A DNA stretch of 64,000 nt from Devosia sp. (GTDB lineage Bacteria; Pseudomonadota; Alphaproteobacteria; Rhizobiales; Devosiaceae). This document shows, piece by piece, positions 34,567 through 46,973 of the stretch; within the stretch, counting starts at the first letter, position 1; each line of letters starts with the position of its first letter. The DNA lies in NCBI RefSeq assembly GCF_014860165.1, contig NZ_JACZKG010000027.1:1-64000 (forward strand), in the 5' to 3' direction. The notes under the pieces are model-generated. The model was not told the origin of the DNA and made no database searches. It was given only the letters and a program-made list of their open reading frames with translations. A program made the position numbers and the translations under genes.

Positions 34567-35295
34567 TTGCGCTTCGCCGTTATCTCGGATGTGCATGGCA
34601 ATGCACTGGCGCTCGACGCCGTGCTGGCCGACATCGCCCATCAGGGCGTCGATGCCACGCTGTGCCTTGGCGACCATGTCAGTGGACCGCTCGATCCCGC
34701 CGGTGCCGCTGACCGGCTGATGGCGCTCGACGGCCCCGTCATCGGCGGCAATCACGACCGCTGGCTGGCGCAGGGCCGCCGCGACGACCGTGATCTTGAT
34801 GCCACCGACAGTTTTGCGCGGCAGCAATTGCGGGCCGACCAGCTTGCCTGGCTCGCTGCCCTGCCAGCCACATCAGTCTTCAATGGCGAAATCTTCCTCT
34901 GCCACGGCACGCCTGATAGCGATGATGCGCCTTGGCTCGATGGCTGGTATCACGATCGCCAGACGACCCTGCCTTCCGAGGCGGCCGTGACCCAGGCCGC
35001 AGCGGGCGTCGATTATCCCGTCATGCTCTGCGGCCACACCCATATCGCTCGATCGGTTCGCCTGCGGGACGGGCGGCAGATCATCAATCCGGGGGCTGTC
35101 GGCCTGCAGCTTGTGCACGGCTCGCCCGATGCGCGTTATGCTGTGATCGAGCGGCGCAATAGCCAGTGGTTCACCAGCCTGCGCGTGGTCCAATACGATC
35201 ACCATGCCGCGAGCCTGCAGGCGGTCGGCAACGGCTTTCCCGGCTGGAAAGAAGCGCTGGCAACGGGTTGGGCCGATGCACATGGCCTGTTCTGA
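34567..35295 (+). CDS. Metallophosphoesterase (YfcE/MJ0936-like; TTG start)
   Basis: A 242-residue calcineurin-like phosphoesterase. Metal-ligand motifs in order are AVISDVHGNALAL (DxH), CLGDHVSG (GD), IGGNHDRWL (GNHD), LCHGTPDS and MLCGHTHIARSV (GHTH). This is the complete set for a two-metal active site. The start is TTG 34567, two bases after the ubiK stop, giving MRFAVISDVHGNALAL, the normal start of the family. The substrate is unknown. Confidence 0.9.
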   Translation: MRFAVISDVHGNALALDAVLADIAHQGVDATLCLGDHVSGPLDPAGAADRLMALDGPVIGGNHDRWLAQGRRDDRDLDATDSFARQQLRADQLAWLAALPATSVFNGEIFLCHGTPDSDDAPWLDGWYHDRQTTLPSEAAVTQAAAGVDYPVMLCGHTHIARSVRLRDGRQIINPGAVGLQLVHGSPDARYAVIERRNSQWFTSLRVVQYDHHAASLQAVGNGFPGWKEALATGWADAHGLF

Positions 35296-35326
35296 TACCC
35301 AATAGCCTGTGAACGCGCAGTCGATG

Positions 35327-35341
35327 TTAACAGTCCGTTAA
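35327..35341. promoter_or_regulatory. CtrA-type binding site
   Basis: TTAA-CAGTCCG-TTAA (followed by C), an exact TTAA-N7-TTAA box, the full CtrA consensus of alphaproteobacteria. Two GANTC sites (35403-35407, 35439-35443) lie downstream, before the ybjN-like start. Confidence 0.55.
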
Positions 35342-35512
35342 CCTTAAGCCGCCCATCGTCATCCACAAGAGATTGCCGTCCGTGGCCCGCGTTGCGTCCC
35401 CTGAATCAGTGGGGCGGTGTAGGGTCTTTCATCAGGACGATTCGTAAGCCCTTGTGCGTGCGTACAGTTCCCTGAGTATCCAAAAACTGCCGGTCAACGG
35501 ACGGAACCGTCG

Positions 35513-36013
35513 ATGTCACTTCTGCAAGTCGAGCCCGATCGCAATGTCCACCCGGTGGACATTATCGAGCACATCGCTTCGATCAACGACTGGACCTTTG
35601 AACGGCAGGATGCCGACGAGATCTCGATCTCGGTCCGGGGCGGCTGGTCCGACTACCATGTCTCGTTCAACTGGATGGAAGATCTGGAGAGCCTGCATAT
35701 TGCCTGTGCCTTCGATCTCAAGGTGCCCGAAGGCCGGCGGGCCGAGATCAAGCAGTTGATATCGCTCATCAATGAGCAGCTGTGGATCGGTCATTTCGAC
35801 ATCTGGAACAAGGAAGGCGTAGTGCTGTTCCGCAATTCGCACCTGTTGACGGGCGGCGCCGACGTCTCGCCGCAGCAATGCGAGGCGCTTCTGCGCTCGG
35901 CCACCGACAGCTGCGACCTCTATTATCAGGCGTTCCAGTTCGTGGTCTGGGCCGGCAAGTCCGCCGCCGACGCGCTCAGCCACGTCATGTTCGAGACGGT
36001 CGGCGAAGCGTGA
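35513..36013 (+). CDS. YbjN domain-containing protein
   Basis: A 166-residue YbjN-type protein (T3SS-chaperone-like fold): PVDIIEHIASINDWTFERQDADEISISVRGGWSDYHVSFNWMEDLESLHIACAFDLKVP is the typical first half, and GHFDIWNKEGVVLFRNSHLLTGG the second. Its function is not established. In alphaproteobacteria it is commonly next to proC, as here, where its TGA overlaps the proC GTG by 4 bases. Preceded by 217 bases with a CtrA-type box, so cell-cycle control of the pair is possible. Confidence 0.88.
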   Translation: MSLLQVEPDRNVHPVDIIEHIASINDWTFERQDADEISISVRGGWSDYHVSFNWMEDLESLHIACAFDLKVPEGRRAEIKQLISLINEQLWIGHFDIWNKEGVVLFRNSHLLTGGADVSPQQCEALLRSATDSCDLYYQAFQFVVWAGKSAADALSHVMFETVGEA

Positions 36014-36834
36014 GCGGCGCGCTCCGCCATATCGGCCCGGTCATGCTGGTCGGCGCTGGCAAAATGGGCCTGGCCCTGGCCCGCGGCTGGCTCGATGCCG
36101 GCCTGCCACCCAATCACCTGCTGCTGGTCGACCCGGCGCCAAGTCTGGCGGCGCGGCAGCTTGCCGAGGATTATGGCCTCAACCTCAATACCGATGCCAG
36201 CGGGCTGCTGCCCAATGTGCTGGTGCTGGCGGTCAAGCCGCAAGTCATGGACCCGGTCATGGAGTCGCTGCAGCCCATTGTCGGGCGGCATACGCTGGCC
36301 ATTTCCATCGCCGCGGGCATCGATATTGCCCGGCTGTCGCGCGGGCTCGATATGGGCCGGGTCGTCAGGACCATGCCCAATACCCCGGCGCAGATCGGCA
36401 AGGGCATTACCGGCGCCGTTGCCGGCTCCGAGGTCAGCGCGGAGGACCGCGAGGTCGCCGAGGCCCTGCTGCGCGCCGCCGGCCCGGTGGTCTGGTTCGA
36501 GGACGAAGCACAGCTCGACGCGGTGACCGCCGTCTCCGGCTCCGGCCCGGCCTATGTGTTCCATCTGGTCGAGGCCTTGGCCGAGGCGGCGCGGCGCCAG
36601 GGCTTGCCCGATGCCATTGCCGAGCAACTCGCCCGGCAAACCGTTATCGGCTCGGCCGCCCTGCTGGAGGCCGATCCGGCGCCGCCGGCAGTGCTGCGGC
36701 AGAACGTGACGTCGCCCAATGGCACGACACAGGCCGGGCTCGCCGTGCTGATGGGGGAGCCGGGCTTGACCGATCTCATCGATCGAACGGTCGACGCAGC
36801 CCGCAAGCGCAGCGAGGAACTTGGCCGCGGCTAG
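36010..36834 (+). CDS. proC: Pyrroline-5-carboxylate reductase (GTG start)
   Basis: Last step of proline synthesis: P5C plus NAD(P)H gives proline. It has 274 residues. The NAD(P) motif GAGKMG is at about 16-21, VLVLAVKPQ follows the Rossmann part, RTMPNTPAQIG is the conserved middle motif, and the C-terminal signature is DAVTAVSGSGPAYVFHLVEAL and NVTSPNGTTQAGL. GTG 36010 overlaps the upstream stop, giving VSGALRHIGPVMLVGAGKMG. The longer frame from 35782 is a shadow of ybjN. Confidence 0.95.
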   Translation: MSGALRHIGPVMLVGAGKMGLALARGWLDAGLPPNHLLLVDPAPSLAARQLAEDYGLNLNTDASGLLPNVLVLAVKPQVMDPVMESLQPIVGRHTLAISIAAGIDIARLSRGLDMGRVVRTMPNTPAQIGKGITGAVAGSEVSAEDREVAEALLRAAGPVVWFEDEAQLDAVTAVSGSGPAYVFHLVEALAEAARRQGLPDAIAEQLARQTVIGSAALLEADPAPPAVLRQNVTSPNGTTQAGLAVLMGEPGLTDLIDRTVDAARKRSEELGRG

Positions 36835-36854
36835 CGGCCTGCCGACCGGCATAT

Positions 36855-36888
36855 AAAAAGGGCGCGTCCCTCCAAGTTGGACGCGCCC
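36855..36888 (-). terminator. Rho-independent terminator of the cold shock gene
   Basis: Minus strand: 10-bp stem GGGCGCGTCC / GGACGCGCCC (36860-36888), followed by TTTTTATAT, 23 bases after the csp stop. It can also close the convergent proC transcript. Confidence 0.93.
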
Positions 36889-36911
36889 CTCGATTGTTCA
36901 GGCTTGATCGT

Positions 36912-37121
36912 TCAAGCTGCCGTCAGGTTGTCGGCGGCGGACTTGCCCGTCCGCTTGTCCTTGACGATTTCGTAGGTGACCTTCTGGCCTTCGTCGAGGC
37001 CGTTCAGTCCCGAGCGCTGGACGGCGGAGATATGGACGAACACGTCCGCCCCGCCTTCGTCGGGCTGAATGAAGCCGTAGCCTTTTTGGCCGTTGAACCA
37101 CTTTACGGTGCCAGTTGCCAT
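36912..37121 (-). CDS. cspA: Cold shock protein, CspA family
   Basis: A 69-residue single cold-shock domain, an RNA chaperone. RNP1 is KGYGFI and RNP2 VFVHIS, in [35 protein letters not shown] 37121 has GAGGGAACG upstream. The longer frame to 37169 is not family-like. The upstream region is long and free of genes, so an extended 5' leader, common in csp genes, is possible. It has a strong terminator. Confidence 0.96.
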   Translation of the reverse strand: MATGTVKWFNGQKGYGFIQPDEGGADVFVHISAVQRSGLNGLDEGQKVTYEIVKDKRTGKSAADNLTAA

Positions 37122-37650
37122 GATGCGCGTTCCCTCGTGCAGTCGCTGCTGTAGGCGGTCCGGGGCCACTATTGACCAAGGACAGAGTGATATCGAAATA
37201 TCGGAAAGTGACGTCAGCAGGCGGCGAATGGAATTCGCAGGATCAGATCGGTCGGCCGCAATATTCGATCAGGGGAGCGTAGCCCGAAAAAAATCTGTGT
37301 TCAATATCTGTTTACACATGACAAAGCGCCCGCCAGGAAAGCGCTTCCTGCCAGGACAAAACATAACGTCGTCAAGTATTTGCGCCAGACGGTCGTCATC
37401 CGGCGCTGACGCGGAACCGGCGGGCGGGACATCAGAAAGGTCTCGTGCCGGAGCGTCCTGTCGCAGCGCGACGCCAAGGCATCGAACCGGACAACAGCCA
37501 CAATACTCCAAAACCGCGGCTTGCAAACTGGCACTATGGTCGCAGCTGCGTTTTTGCACTGCTGCCATGTGCTTGCTTTCCGTACCGATTTGCGTCAAAT
37601 CCCCGCGCGCCGGGCGATCGGGCCCGCTTGCCCCCAGAGTTCACTTCGTC
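37122..37650. other. Long intergenic region, csp to methyltransferase
   Basis: 530 bases between the start codons of divergent genes. It holds the csp promoter and leader on the minus strand and must hold the methyltransferase promoter. An AT-rich tract at 37286-37320 stands out. A 110-aa minus-strand frame (37269-37598) has no ribosome binding site, uneven composition and no family-like part, and is not called. Confidence 0.4.
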
Positions 37651-38622
37651 TTGACCAAGGCGTTTCATTCTTCCGGCGATGTCATCGCCGACCGTCGTGC
37701 TGGCTATGCCAGGATGCTGGCAGAAAGCGGCGACCATGCCGCTGCTGCCGATTTGATGGGCCAGGCGCTCGATATCGTGCCCGCCTGGGCCGCCGGGTGG
37801 GACCTGCTCGGCAATTACGCTGAAAAGGCCGGCGACGTGGCCGGCGCGATTTCGGCGTGGCGGCATCTTGAGGCGCTCGATGATGCCGGGGTGTTCGGGG
37901 CGCGGCTGAAGCTGGCCGCCCATGGCGCCGGGGCAGCGAGCGATGGCACTGCGCTGAGCTATGTAGAGGCGCTGTTCGACCAGTATGCGCCCCAGTTCGA
38001 GCAATCGCTCGTGGACCGGCTGGGCTATCGCGTGCCCCAGATGCTGGACGATCTGGTGAACGAGGAGATGGCGCGGCTGGGCATCGACCGCTTCGCGCGG
38101 GCGCTGGACCTGGGCTGTGGCACCGGCCTGATGGGGCGGCAACTGCGCGACAAGGTCGCCTTCCTCGAGGGCATCGACGTATCGGCGGCGATGATCGCCG
38201 AGACGACGCGCACGGGCATCTATGACAGCCTGCACAAGGCCGAGCTGGTGGCGACGCTGGCCGCCCGCCGTTCCGATGCCGATCTGGTCACCGCCGCCGA
38301 CGTGTTCATCTATTGCGGCGCGCTGCCGCCGGTCTTGGCGGCCCTCGTGCCGGCTTTGCAGCCTGGCGGGCTCCTCGCCTTTTCACTCGAAGCCCATGAC
38401 GGGCCCGAGCCGCTGTTCCTGCGCCCGTCGCTGCGCTACGCCCATGGCATCGAGGCGACGCGCGACGCGCTGGTCGTGGCGGGGCTCGAAATCCTGCGCT
38501 TCGAGACGGCCGTGCTGCGGCAGGATCGGGGCGCACCGATAGTGGGCATGCTGATCGTGGCGCGACGGCCGCTGATAGAATTGGTCGCGGCCAATGAGGG
38601 GCAGGGCGGCGTGGCCGCCTGA
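37651..38622 (+). CDS. TPR-like methyltransferase (TTG start)
   Basis: A 323-residue protein: N-terminal tetratricopeptide-like helices (about 14-95, RRAGYARMLAESGDHAAAADLMGQALDIVPAWAAGWDLLGNYAEKAGDVAGAISAWRHLE) joined to a class I SAM methyltransferase domain (about 110-310) with motif ALDLGCGTGLMGRQL at about 151-165. This combination corresponds to predicted TPR-containing methyltransferases of unknown target (COG4976-like). The frame is open far upstream. TTG 37651 is chosen because it precedes the first family-like sequence, but there is no strong ribosome binding site, so the start is uncertain. Confidence 0.8.
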   Translation: MTKAFHSSGDVIADRRAGYARMLAESGDHAAAADLMGQALDIVPAWAAGWDLLGNYAEKAGDVAGAISAWRHLEALDDAGVFGARLKLAAHGAGAASDGTALSYVEALFDQYAPQFEQSLVDRLGYRVPQMLDDLVNEEMARLGIDRFARALDLGCGTGLMGRQLRDKVAFLEGIDVSAAMIAETTRTGIYDSLHKAELVATLAARRSDADLVTAADVFIYCGALPPVLAALVPALQPGGLLAFSLEAHDGPEPLFLRPSLRYAHGIEATRDALVVAGLEILRFETAVLRQDRGAPIVGMLIVARRPLIELVAANEGQGGVAA

Positions 38623-38687
38623 CGGCTAGGCAAACGCCGCGGGGCTTGGCACAAAGGCTGTCCCTCCGGTGTCCCGAGTCTGCTGCC

Positions 38688-39707
38688 ATGAATGCCATCC
38701 GCTACGACTTTCGCTCCGACACTGTCACCCGGCCCTCCGCCGGCATGCGCGCCGCCATGGCCAGCGCGGAGATGGGCGATGACGTGTTCGGCGACGATCC
38801 CACGGTCAACCTGCTGGAGCAGCGCATGGCGGCGATGCTGGGCAAGGATGCAGCGATCTTCGTGCCATCCGGCACGCAATCGAACCTGCTGGCGCTGATG
38901 AGCCATTGCGGGCGTGGTGACGAGTTCATCGCCGGCCAGGATGCGCATCTTTATTGCCACGAAGCCGGTGGCGCCGCTGTCCTCGGCTCGATCCAGCCCC
39001 AGCCTATCGCGCATCAGGCCGACGGCACGATGGACCTCGGCGATATCGAAAAGGCGATCAAGCCGGACGACAACCACTATGCCCGCACGCGCGTCATTGC
39101 GCTGGAAAATACCTTCGGCGGCAAGGTGCTGCCGGTCGACTACATGGCGCAGGTCGCCGAGATTGCGCGGCGCCGGAGCCTGGGTCTCCATCTCGATGGC
39201 GCCCGCGCCTTCAATGCCTGCGTGGCGCTCGGCACCGACATCAAGACCTTCACGGCGCCGTTCGACACGGTCTCGATCTGCCTCTCCAAGGGGCTGGGCG
39301 CGCCTGTCGGCTCGGTGCTGGTTGGCAGGCAGGACCTGATCGCCCTGGCGCGACGGCACCGCAAGATGCTGGGTGGCGGCATGCGCCAGGCCGGCATTCT
39401 CGCTGCGGCAGGGCTCTATGCCCTCGACCACAACATTGCGCGCCTGGCCGAGGATCATCGCCGGGCGCGCCGGTTGGCCGAGGGGCTGGCAGCGTTCCCC
39501 GCGCTCAAGGTCGTCATGCCCGATACCAACATTGTCTTCGTCGATGTCGAGGAGCGGCTGGGTGAGCGGTTCACCGATTTCCTGCAGGGGCGGGGCGTTG
39601 GCATGCTGGGCTATGGCCGGCAGCGCTGGGTCACCCATCTCGACGTGGATGACGACATGGTCGAGGGCGCGCTGGCCGAGGTCGCGGCGTTCTTCCGGGC
39701 AGGGTGA
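38688..39707 (+). CDS. ltaE: Low-specificity L-threonine aldolase
   Basis: A PLP enzyme that splits L-threonine or L-allo-threonine into glycine and acetaldehyde. It has 339 residues. It opens YDFRSDTVTRPSAGMRAAMASAEMGDDVFGDDPTVNLLE, the family start. PLP-Lys is in SICLSKGLGAPVGS (K201), and HLDGARAFNA is the PLP-Asp region. ATG 38688 is used. The longer frame from 38646 has no ribosome binding site. It is a stand-alone gene. Confidence 0.93.
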   Translation: MNAIRYDFRSDTVTRPSAGMRAAMASAEMGDDVFGDDPTVNLLEQRMAAMLGKDAAIFVPSGTQSNLLALMSHCGRGDEFIAGQDAHLYCHEAGGAAVLGSIQPQPIAHQADGTMDLGDIEKAIKPDDNHYARTRVIALENTFGGKVLPVDYMAQVAEIARRRSLGLHLDGARAFNACVALGTDIKTFTAPFDTVSICLSKGLGAPVGSVLVGRQDLIALARRHRKMLGGGMRQAGILAAAGLYALDHNIARLAEDHRRARRLAEGLAAFPALKVVMPDTNIVFVDVEERLGERFTDFLQGRGVGMLGYGRQRWVTHLDVDDDMVEGALAEVAAFFRAG

Positions 39708-39745
39708 GGGGCGGTTTTCGCATCGTAGCCACCTATCCCACAACG

Positions 39746-39809
39746 TTATCCCCGCGAAGGCGGGGATCCATTCTTGGGTGGAGTGGATTCCCGCCTTCGC
39801 GGGAATGAC
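39746..39809. repeat. Intergenic inverted repeat, family A copy 2
   Basis: Left arm TTATCCCCGCGAAGGCGGGG with ATCCATTCT next to it, right arm GTGGATTCCCGCCTTCGCGG ending GAATGAC. It is nearly identical to the element at 12932-13008. Confidence 0.85.
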
Positions 39810-39848
39810 GCAATGGCGAGAAGGGCGGGCCGGAGCCCGCCCGACAGT

Positions 39849-40658
39849 TCAGCCCTGATCCAGCGCCACGCGGATCGCCAGTTCCACCGGGGAATGGACC
39901 CCGTCGGGGCGATCGAGTTCGAGCTGCCCGCGTGGCATCAGCGGGGGCTGGGCCATGAACTTGACCGTCTTGCCGCGATGCTTCTGGGCGGCATGCACGA
40001 GGAAGGGATGGCAGAGATAGACAGTCCCCGCTGGCCCCGTCGCCAAGGCCTCGCGGCCGGTATCGAACCAGTCCGGCCGGTCGGTGATCATGTGTCGAAG
40101 TGATCGCCCGGCGTCGCCTGATGGCGCAAGGTAGCGGGCGACCTCCAGATGCGAGCCGACCCTTATGCGGGTCGGCGCATCGTCCTCCCCGACATCGGAG
40201 AACAGGAACAACATCAGCAATGCCCGGCCTTTGGACACGATGTTGGCGCGGATATCGAGGAAGTCCCTGTAGTCGTCGCCGGTAAAGCTGCCATCGATGT
40301 GCCAGCCATCGTCGCCCGGCTCGTCGGGCGAGGGGAAGCGCACCGGGAATGTGCCGAGGCCCTGCGGCGGCACCCAGCGGTCCTTGCCGACGACCTGGTC
40401 ATAGGCCGAGACGAGCGTGGGCGTATTGGCGGCCAGGCGAAAGGGCAGGTCGGAATAGCCGCCCAGCCGGATGACCGGCTTGGTCCAGGTGGCCGGATTG
40501 TCCGGATCGCAGCCGGTCGCCCGCCACAGGATGGCGCGGCCCTGTTCGGCCAGTTCGCGCGGAAAGGCGTTGTCGATGCGGACGAAGCCGTCGGTGATGA
40601 AAGAGTCGATCTGCGCTTCGGTGAGCGCGGGAATGCTGTCAGGCATTGGAAAGTCCAT
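39849..40658 (-). CDS. Phytanoyl-CoA dioxygenase (PhyH) family protein
   Basis: A 269-residue Fe(II)/2-oxoglutarate-dependent dioxygenase-like protein. The iron-binding HxD is in GWHIDGSF (H120, D122) and a distal His is in the YLCHPFLVHAAQ segment at about 217-222, completing the 2-His-1-Asp set. The 2-oxoglutarate-binding Arg follows about 10 residues later (KHRGK). The substrate is unknown, and bacterial members hydroxylate many small molecules. The start may be ATG 40658 or ATG 40646. It is a single gene, convergent with ltaE. Confidence 0.85.
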   Translation of the reverse strand: MDFPMPDSIPALTEAQIDSFITDGFVRIDNAFPRELAEQGRAILWRATGCDPDNPATWTKPVIRLGGYSDLPFRLAANTPTLVSAYDQVVGKDRWVPPQGLGTFPVRFPSPDEPGDDGWHIDGSFTGDDYRDFLDIRANIVSKGRALLMLFLFSDVGEDDAPTRIRVGSHLEVARYLAPSGDAGRSLRHMITDRPDWFDTGREALATGPAGTVYLCHPFLVHAAQKHRGKTVKFMAQPPLMPRGQLELDRPDGVHSPVELAIRVALDQG

Positions 40659-40827
40659 AAGTTCGCAAGGCCGCTGCCGCGGCCGGTTGGAGCGGCAAAC
40701 CGCTCAGCGAGTGCCCGAAAGGGGCGCCGTCAGGCGCCGAGGAACACTGCGAACTTGGTGGACTGGATCATCATCATGATGGGCGAAATATAGGGGACGG
40801 GTTCGGGGTGTCAATTGGGCAGTCTTC

Positions 40828-40851
40828 ACCTCTCCCTTGGGGGGGAGAGGT
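40828..40851. repeat. Palindrome after carB
   Basis: ACCTCTCCC / GGGGAGAGGT arms around a 6-base loop, 8 bases after the carB stop. It could serve as its terminator, although no T-run follows. Similar in style to the 24-bp palindrome at 31483. Confidence 0.6.
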
Positions 40852-40858
40852 AAGAAAG

Positions 40859-44170
<3,312 letters not shown>

Positions 44171-44377
44171 GGTGCTCGCTCGGCTCTAGGACGCAGGGTC
44201 GGGCGAAGGAGAATCGCCCGGGCGCACCCGTCCGCGCGAAACCCGCGTAGCAGTTGAGCACTGCGGCGCGGGGGTAGAGACCGGACATGGTGGTTAGGTG
44301 GGCTGTCTAGCGGAGAAGCATCAGAAAGCCAACCCATATAGCCGCAACTTTACGTCTCGCCCTACCTGTCCACCGCC

Positions 44378-45370
44378 CTAATGCGGTGCCCCAAGAGCCG
44401 TCGTCGGTTCGCCGCTGCTATTGTTGCGCCGCCAGGTTCCCGGCGGGATACCCATGAGCTTCTTGAAGGCACGGTTGAAGGCGGCCTCAGATTCGTAGCC
44501 TACTTCGACTGCGGCCTGGGCGATGCTGACGTGGGGGTTCTCCAGCCGCCGGGCCGCGAGCTGCATCCGCCACTTGCCGACATAATGGATTGGGGAGTCG
44601 CTGGTGAAGTGGGTGAAGCGCTTGGCGAAGACCGAGCGTGACATGCCGACCGCGGTGGCCAGCGACTCGATTGTCCAATCGCTGGCAGGGTGAGCATGGA
44701 TCAAATGCAGGGCCTGACCGATCTGCGGGTCGCGCAAGCCTGAAAGCCAGCCCCGCGACCCCGCTGGCAGGTCCTGCGCGTATTCGCGAAGCACCTGGAC
44801 AAACATCAGCTCGGCCAGCTTGGCGCGTATCGTCTCTCCGCCCGCCTGATGCTGCTCTGTTTCCGCGACGGCATGTTGCACCATGTGCGACAGCCAGCCA
44901 TTTGCGGTGGACTTGCCGTGCAGCACCCGCGGCAAGGTCTTGATGAAGGGGTTGTAGGGGCGGATGTCGCAACCGAGGTATCCACAGATGAAGCGGCAGG
45001 CGTCCGGCCCGTCTCCCTCGTTCAAGATGTAGGGAAGCTGGTGATCCGCGGGGCGGGTGTAAACTGCCAGATTTGGTTCCGCCCGCATGCCGATAGCGGA
45101 ACAGAAGGCATGGGCGTCATCCAGCGGAAAGACGATGATGTCGCCGGCATTGAGCCGCATCGGCTCTGCCGAGCCGTCGATCATCTCGGCCCAGCAGGAT
45201 CCCTCGAGCAGGGTGTGGAAAGAGAAGACGTACTGGGATTGGGGCATGACACTGCTGGCAATGACCGACGCACGCGGAGTCTCGGCCACCCAGGGGGCAT
45301 GAAAGGTGTTGTCGAAGAAGATTGCGCCGGTCAGGCGGACTGCGCTCAGAACATCGGACATTACATCCAT
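44378..45370 (-). CDS. AraC family regulator with cupin-type sensor domain
   Basis: A 330-residue regulator: an AraC_binding-like N-terminal half (about 20-190, FHTLLEGSCWAEMIDGSAEPMRLNAGDIIVFPLDDAHAFCS) and a C-terminal double HTH (about 225-315, IESLATAVGMSRSVFAKRFTHFTSDSPIHYVGKWRMQLAARRLENPHVSIAQAAVEVGYESEAAFNRAFKKLMGIPPGTWRR). ATG 45370 with GGAGGGG upstream is secure. It is divergent from the flavoenzyme gene at 45600 across 229 bases, so that gene is its likely target. The effector is unknown. Confidence 0.9.
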   Translation of the reverse strand: MDVMSDVLSAVRLTGAIFFDNTFHAPWVAETPRASVIASSVMPQSQYVFSFHTLLEGSCWAEMIDGSAEPMRLNAGDIIVFPLDDAHAFCSAIGMRAEPNLAVYTRPADHQLPYILNEGDGPDACRFICGYLGCDIRPYNPFIKTLPRVLHGKSTANGWLSHMVQHAVAETEQHQAGGETIRAKLAELMFVQVLREYAQDLPAGSRGWLSGLRDPQIGQALHLIHAHPASDWTIESLATAVGMSRSVFAKRFTHFTSDSPIHYVGKWRMQLAARRLENPHVSIAQAAVEVGYESEAAFNRAFKKLMGIPPGTWRRNNSSGEPTTALGAPH

Positions 45371-45599
45371 CGCGCTACCCCTCCAGGTCGCACTGTCACA
45401 GTATCCCTCGCGGCCACGGTGCACAAGCGAGCCTCGGTTTCACAAGTCTCACCCTGCTGCCGGGGAAAATATGACAGTATTGATGACGTTTATTCACCTC
45501 AGGACTGAGCACGGTTGAGCAATAGACTAGGACGATCAGCCATTTCAGTGCCGCTCCGGCGGTCCTAGTTTCGGGCAGCATCTTTTGCGGGAGGCATTG

Positions 45600-46973
45600 A
45601 TGACCAATGACGAACTCGACAAATTCGCCGCCAGCTTGCGCGGCGCCGTTATCCGCGCCGGCAGTCCGGAATATGATGAGGCGCGCAAACTCTACAACGC
45701 GATGATTGACAAGCGGCCGTTGCTGATCGCGCGCTGCGCCGACGTCAGTGACGTGATCGCCTGCGTCAATTTCGGGCGCGACTCCAAGCTGCCCATCGCC
45801 GTTCGGGGCGGCGGCCACAATGGGCCTGGTCTGGGCAGTGTCGACGATGGCCTCGTCATCGATCTCTCGCAGATGACCGGCGTGCGGGTGGATGCGAAGG
45901 GGAAAACGGCCCGCGTCGGGCCAGGATGCACGACCGGGGACGTTGACCACGCCACCCATGCCTTCGGGATGGCCGTGCCGTTCGGCATCATTTCGACCAC
46001 TGGCGTCGCCGGGCTGACCTTGTCGGGAGGACACGGCTACCTGAGCCGACAGTATGGCCTGGCAGTGGACAATCTCATCGAGGCCGATGTGGTGCTCTCC
46101 GATGGCAGCTTTGTCACGACCAGCGATACCGAGAACCCGGAGCTCATGTGGGCACTGCGCGGTGGAGGCGGCAATTTCGGCATTGTGACGAGCTTCGTGT
46201 TCCGGCTCAGCCCCGCCAAGGTGCTCTATGGCGGGCCGATCGTCTTTGAAATCAGCGAGGCGGCGGAGGTCATGCGGTGGTACCGTTCGTTCCAGGCCAC
46301 CGCGCCCGATGATTTCTACATCTTCCTCGGGCTGCAATCGGTTCCGGCCACCGATCCGTTCCCGCGCGAGCACTGGAATAAGCGCATGTGCGTGCTCCTT
46401 GTCGCGCATAATGGCGAGGGTGCCGAGGCGGCCGTCAATGCGATCCGCGGGCAATTGCCCAAGCCAATCATCGACTGGGCGGCGCCGATACCCTATCCGG
46501 CCCTCCAGGCCATGTTCGATCCGTTCTACCCAAAGGGCATGCAGTGGTACTGGAAAGGCGACTTCGTGAAGACGCTGCCGGACGCTGCCATAGAGGCTCA
46601 TATCGAACATGCCGTTGCGGGCAACGAGTTCTCCTGCATGCATCTTTATCCCATTGACGGGCAGGTGCAGCGGAAGCGGCAGGATGAGAGCGCTTGGTCC
46701 ACGCGCGATGCGACGTGGTCCATGGTGATCGTCGGGGTGCATCCGGAGCCGTCGGAGGCCGCCGCGATCAAGAACTGGGCCACGGGCTATTGGCAGGCTG
46801 TACACCCGTACAACCTTGCCGGAGCCTATCCCAATTTCATGATGGCCGACGAAGGCGAGGCGCGGGTCCGGGCGAGCTTTGGCAACAATTATGCGCGGCT
46901 GGCGGCCCTCAAGCAGAAGTTCGATCCACACAACCTGTTCCATGTGAACCAGAACATCCGGCCAGCGGCCTGA
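45600..46973 (+). CDS. FAD-binding oxidoreductase, berberine-bridge-enzyme type
   Basis: A 457-residue flavoenzyme with a PCMH-type FAD domain (about 20-215, PIAVRGGGHNGPGLGSVDDGLVIDLSQM and PFGIISTTGVAGLTLSGGHGYLSRQYGL) and a BBE C-terminus (AYPNFMMADEGEARVRASFGNNYARLAALKQKFDPHNLFHVNQNI). The His in RGGGHN fits covalent FAD attachment by 8-alpha-histidyl. No CxxxC-type cysteine for bicovalent flavin was seen. The substrate is probably a sugar, lignan or polycyclic alcohol, not decidable. ATG 45600 has GCGGGAGG upstream. It is probably controlled by the divergent AraC regulator. Confidence 0.88.
   Translation: MTNDELDKFAASLRGAVIRAGSPEYDEARKLYNAMIDKRPLLIARCADVSDVIACVNFGRDSKLPIAVRGGGHNGPGLGSVDDGLVIDLSQMTGVRVDAKGKTARVGPGCTTGDVDHATHAFGMAVPFGIISTTGVAGLTLSGGHGYLSRQYGLAVDNLIEADVVLSDGSFVTTSDTENPELMWALRGGGGNFGIVTSFVFRLSPAKVLYGGPIVFEISEAAEVMRWYRSFQATAPDDFYIFLGLQSVPATDPFPREHWNKRMCVLLVAHNGEGAEAAVNAIRGQLPKPIIDWAAPIPYPALQAMFDPFYPKGMQWYWKGDFVKTLPDAAIEAHIEHAVAGNEFSCMHLYPIDGQVQRKRQDESAWSTRDATWSMVIVGVHPEPSEAAAIKNWATGYWQAVHPYNLAGAYPNFMMADEGEARVRASFGNNYARLAALKQKFDPHNLFHVNQNIRPAA

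Noticed and set aside
37093..37650. N-terminal extension of the TPR-methyltransferase frame to 37093
   Set aside because: The sequence before TTG 37651 runs opposite the csp start and looks random. The family-like part begins only at about 37660.
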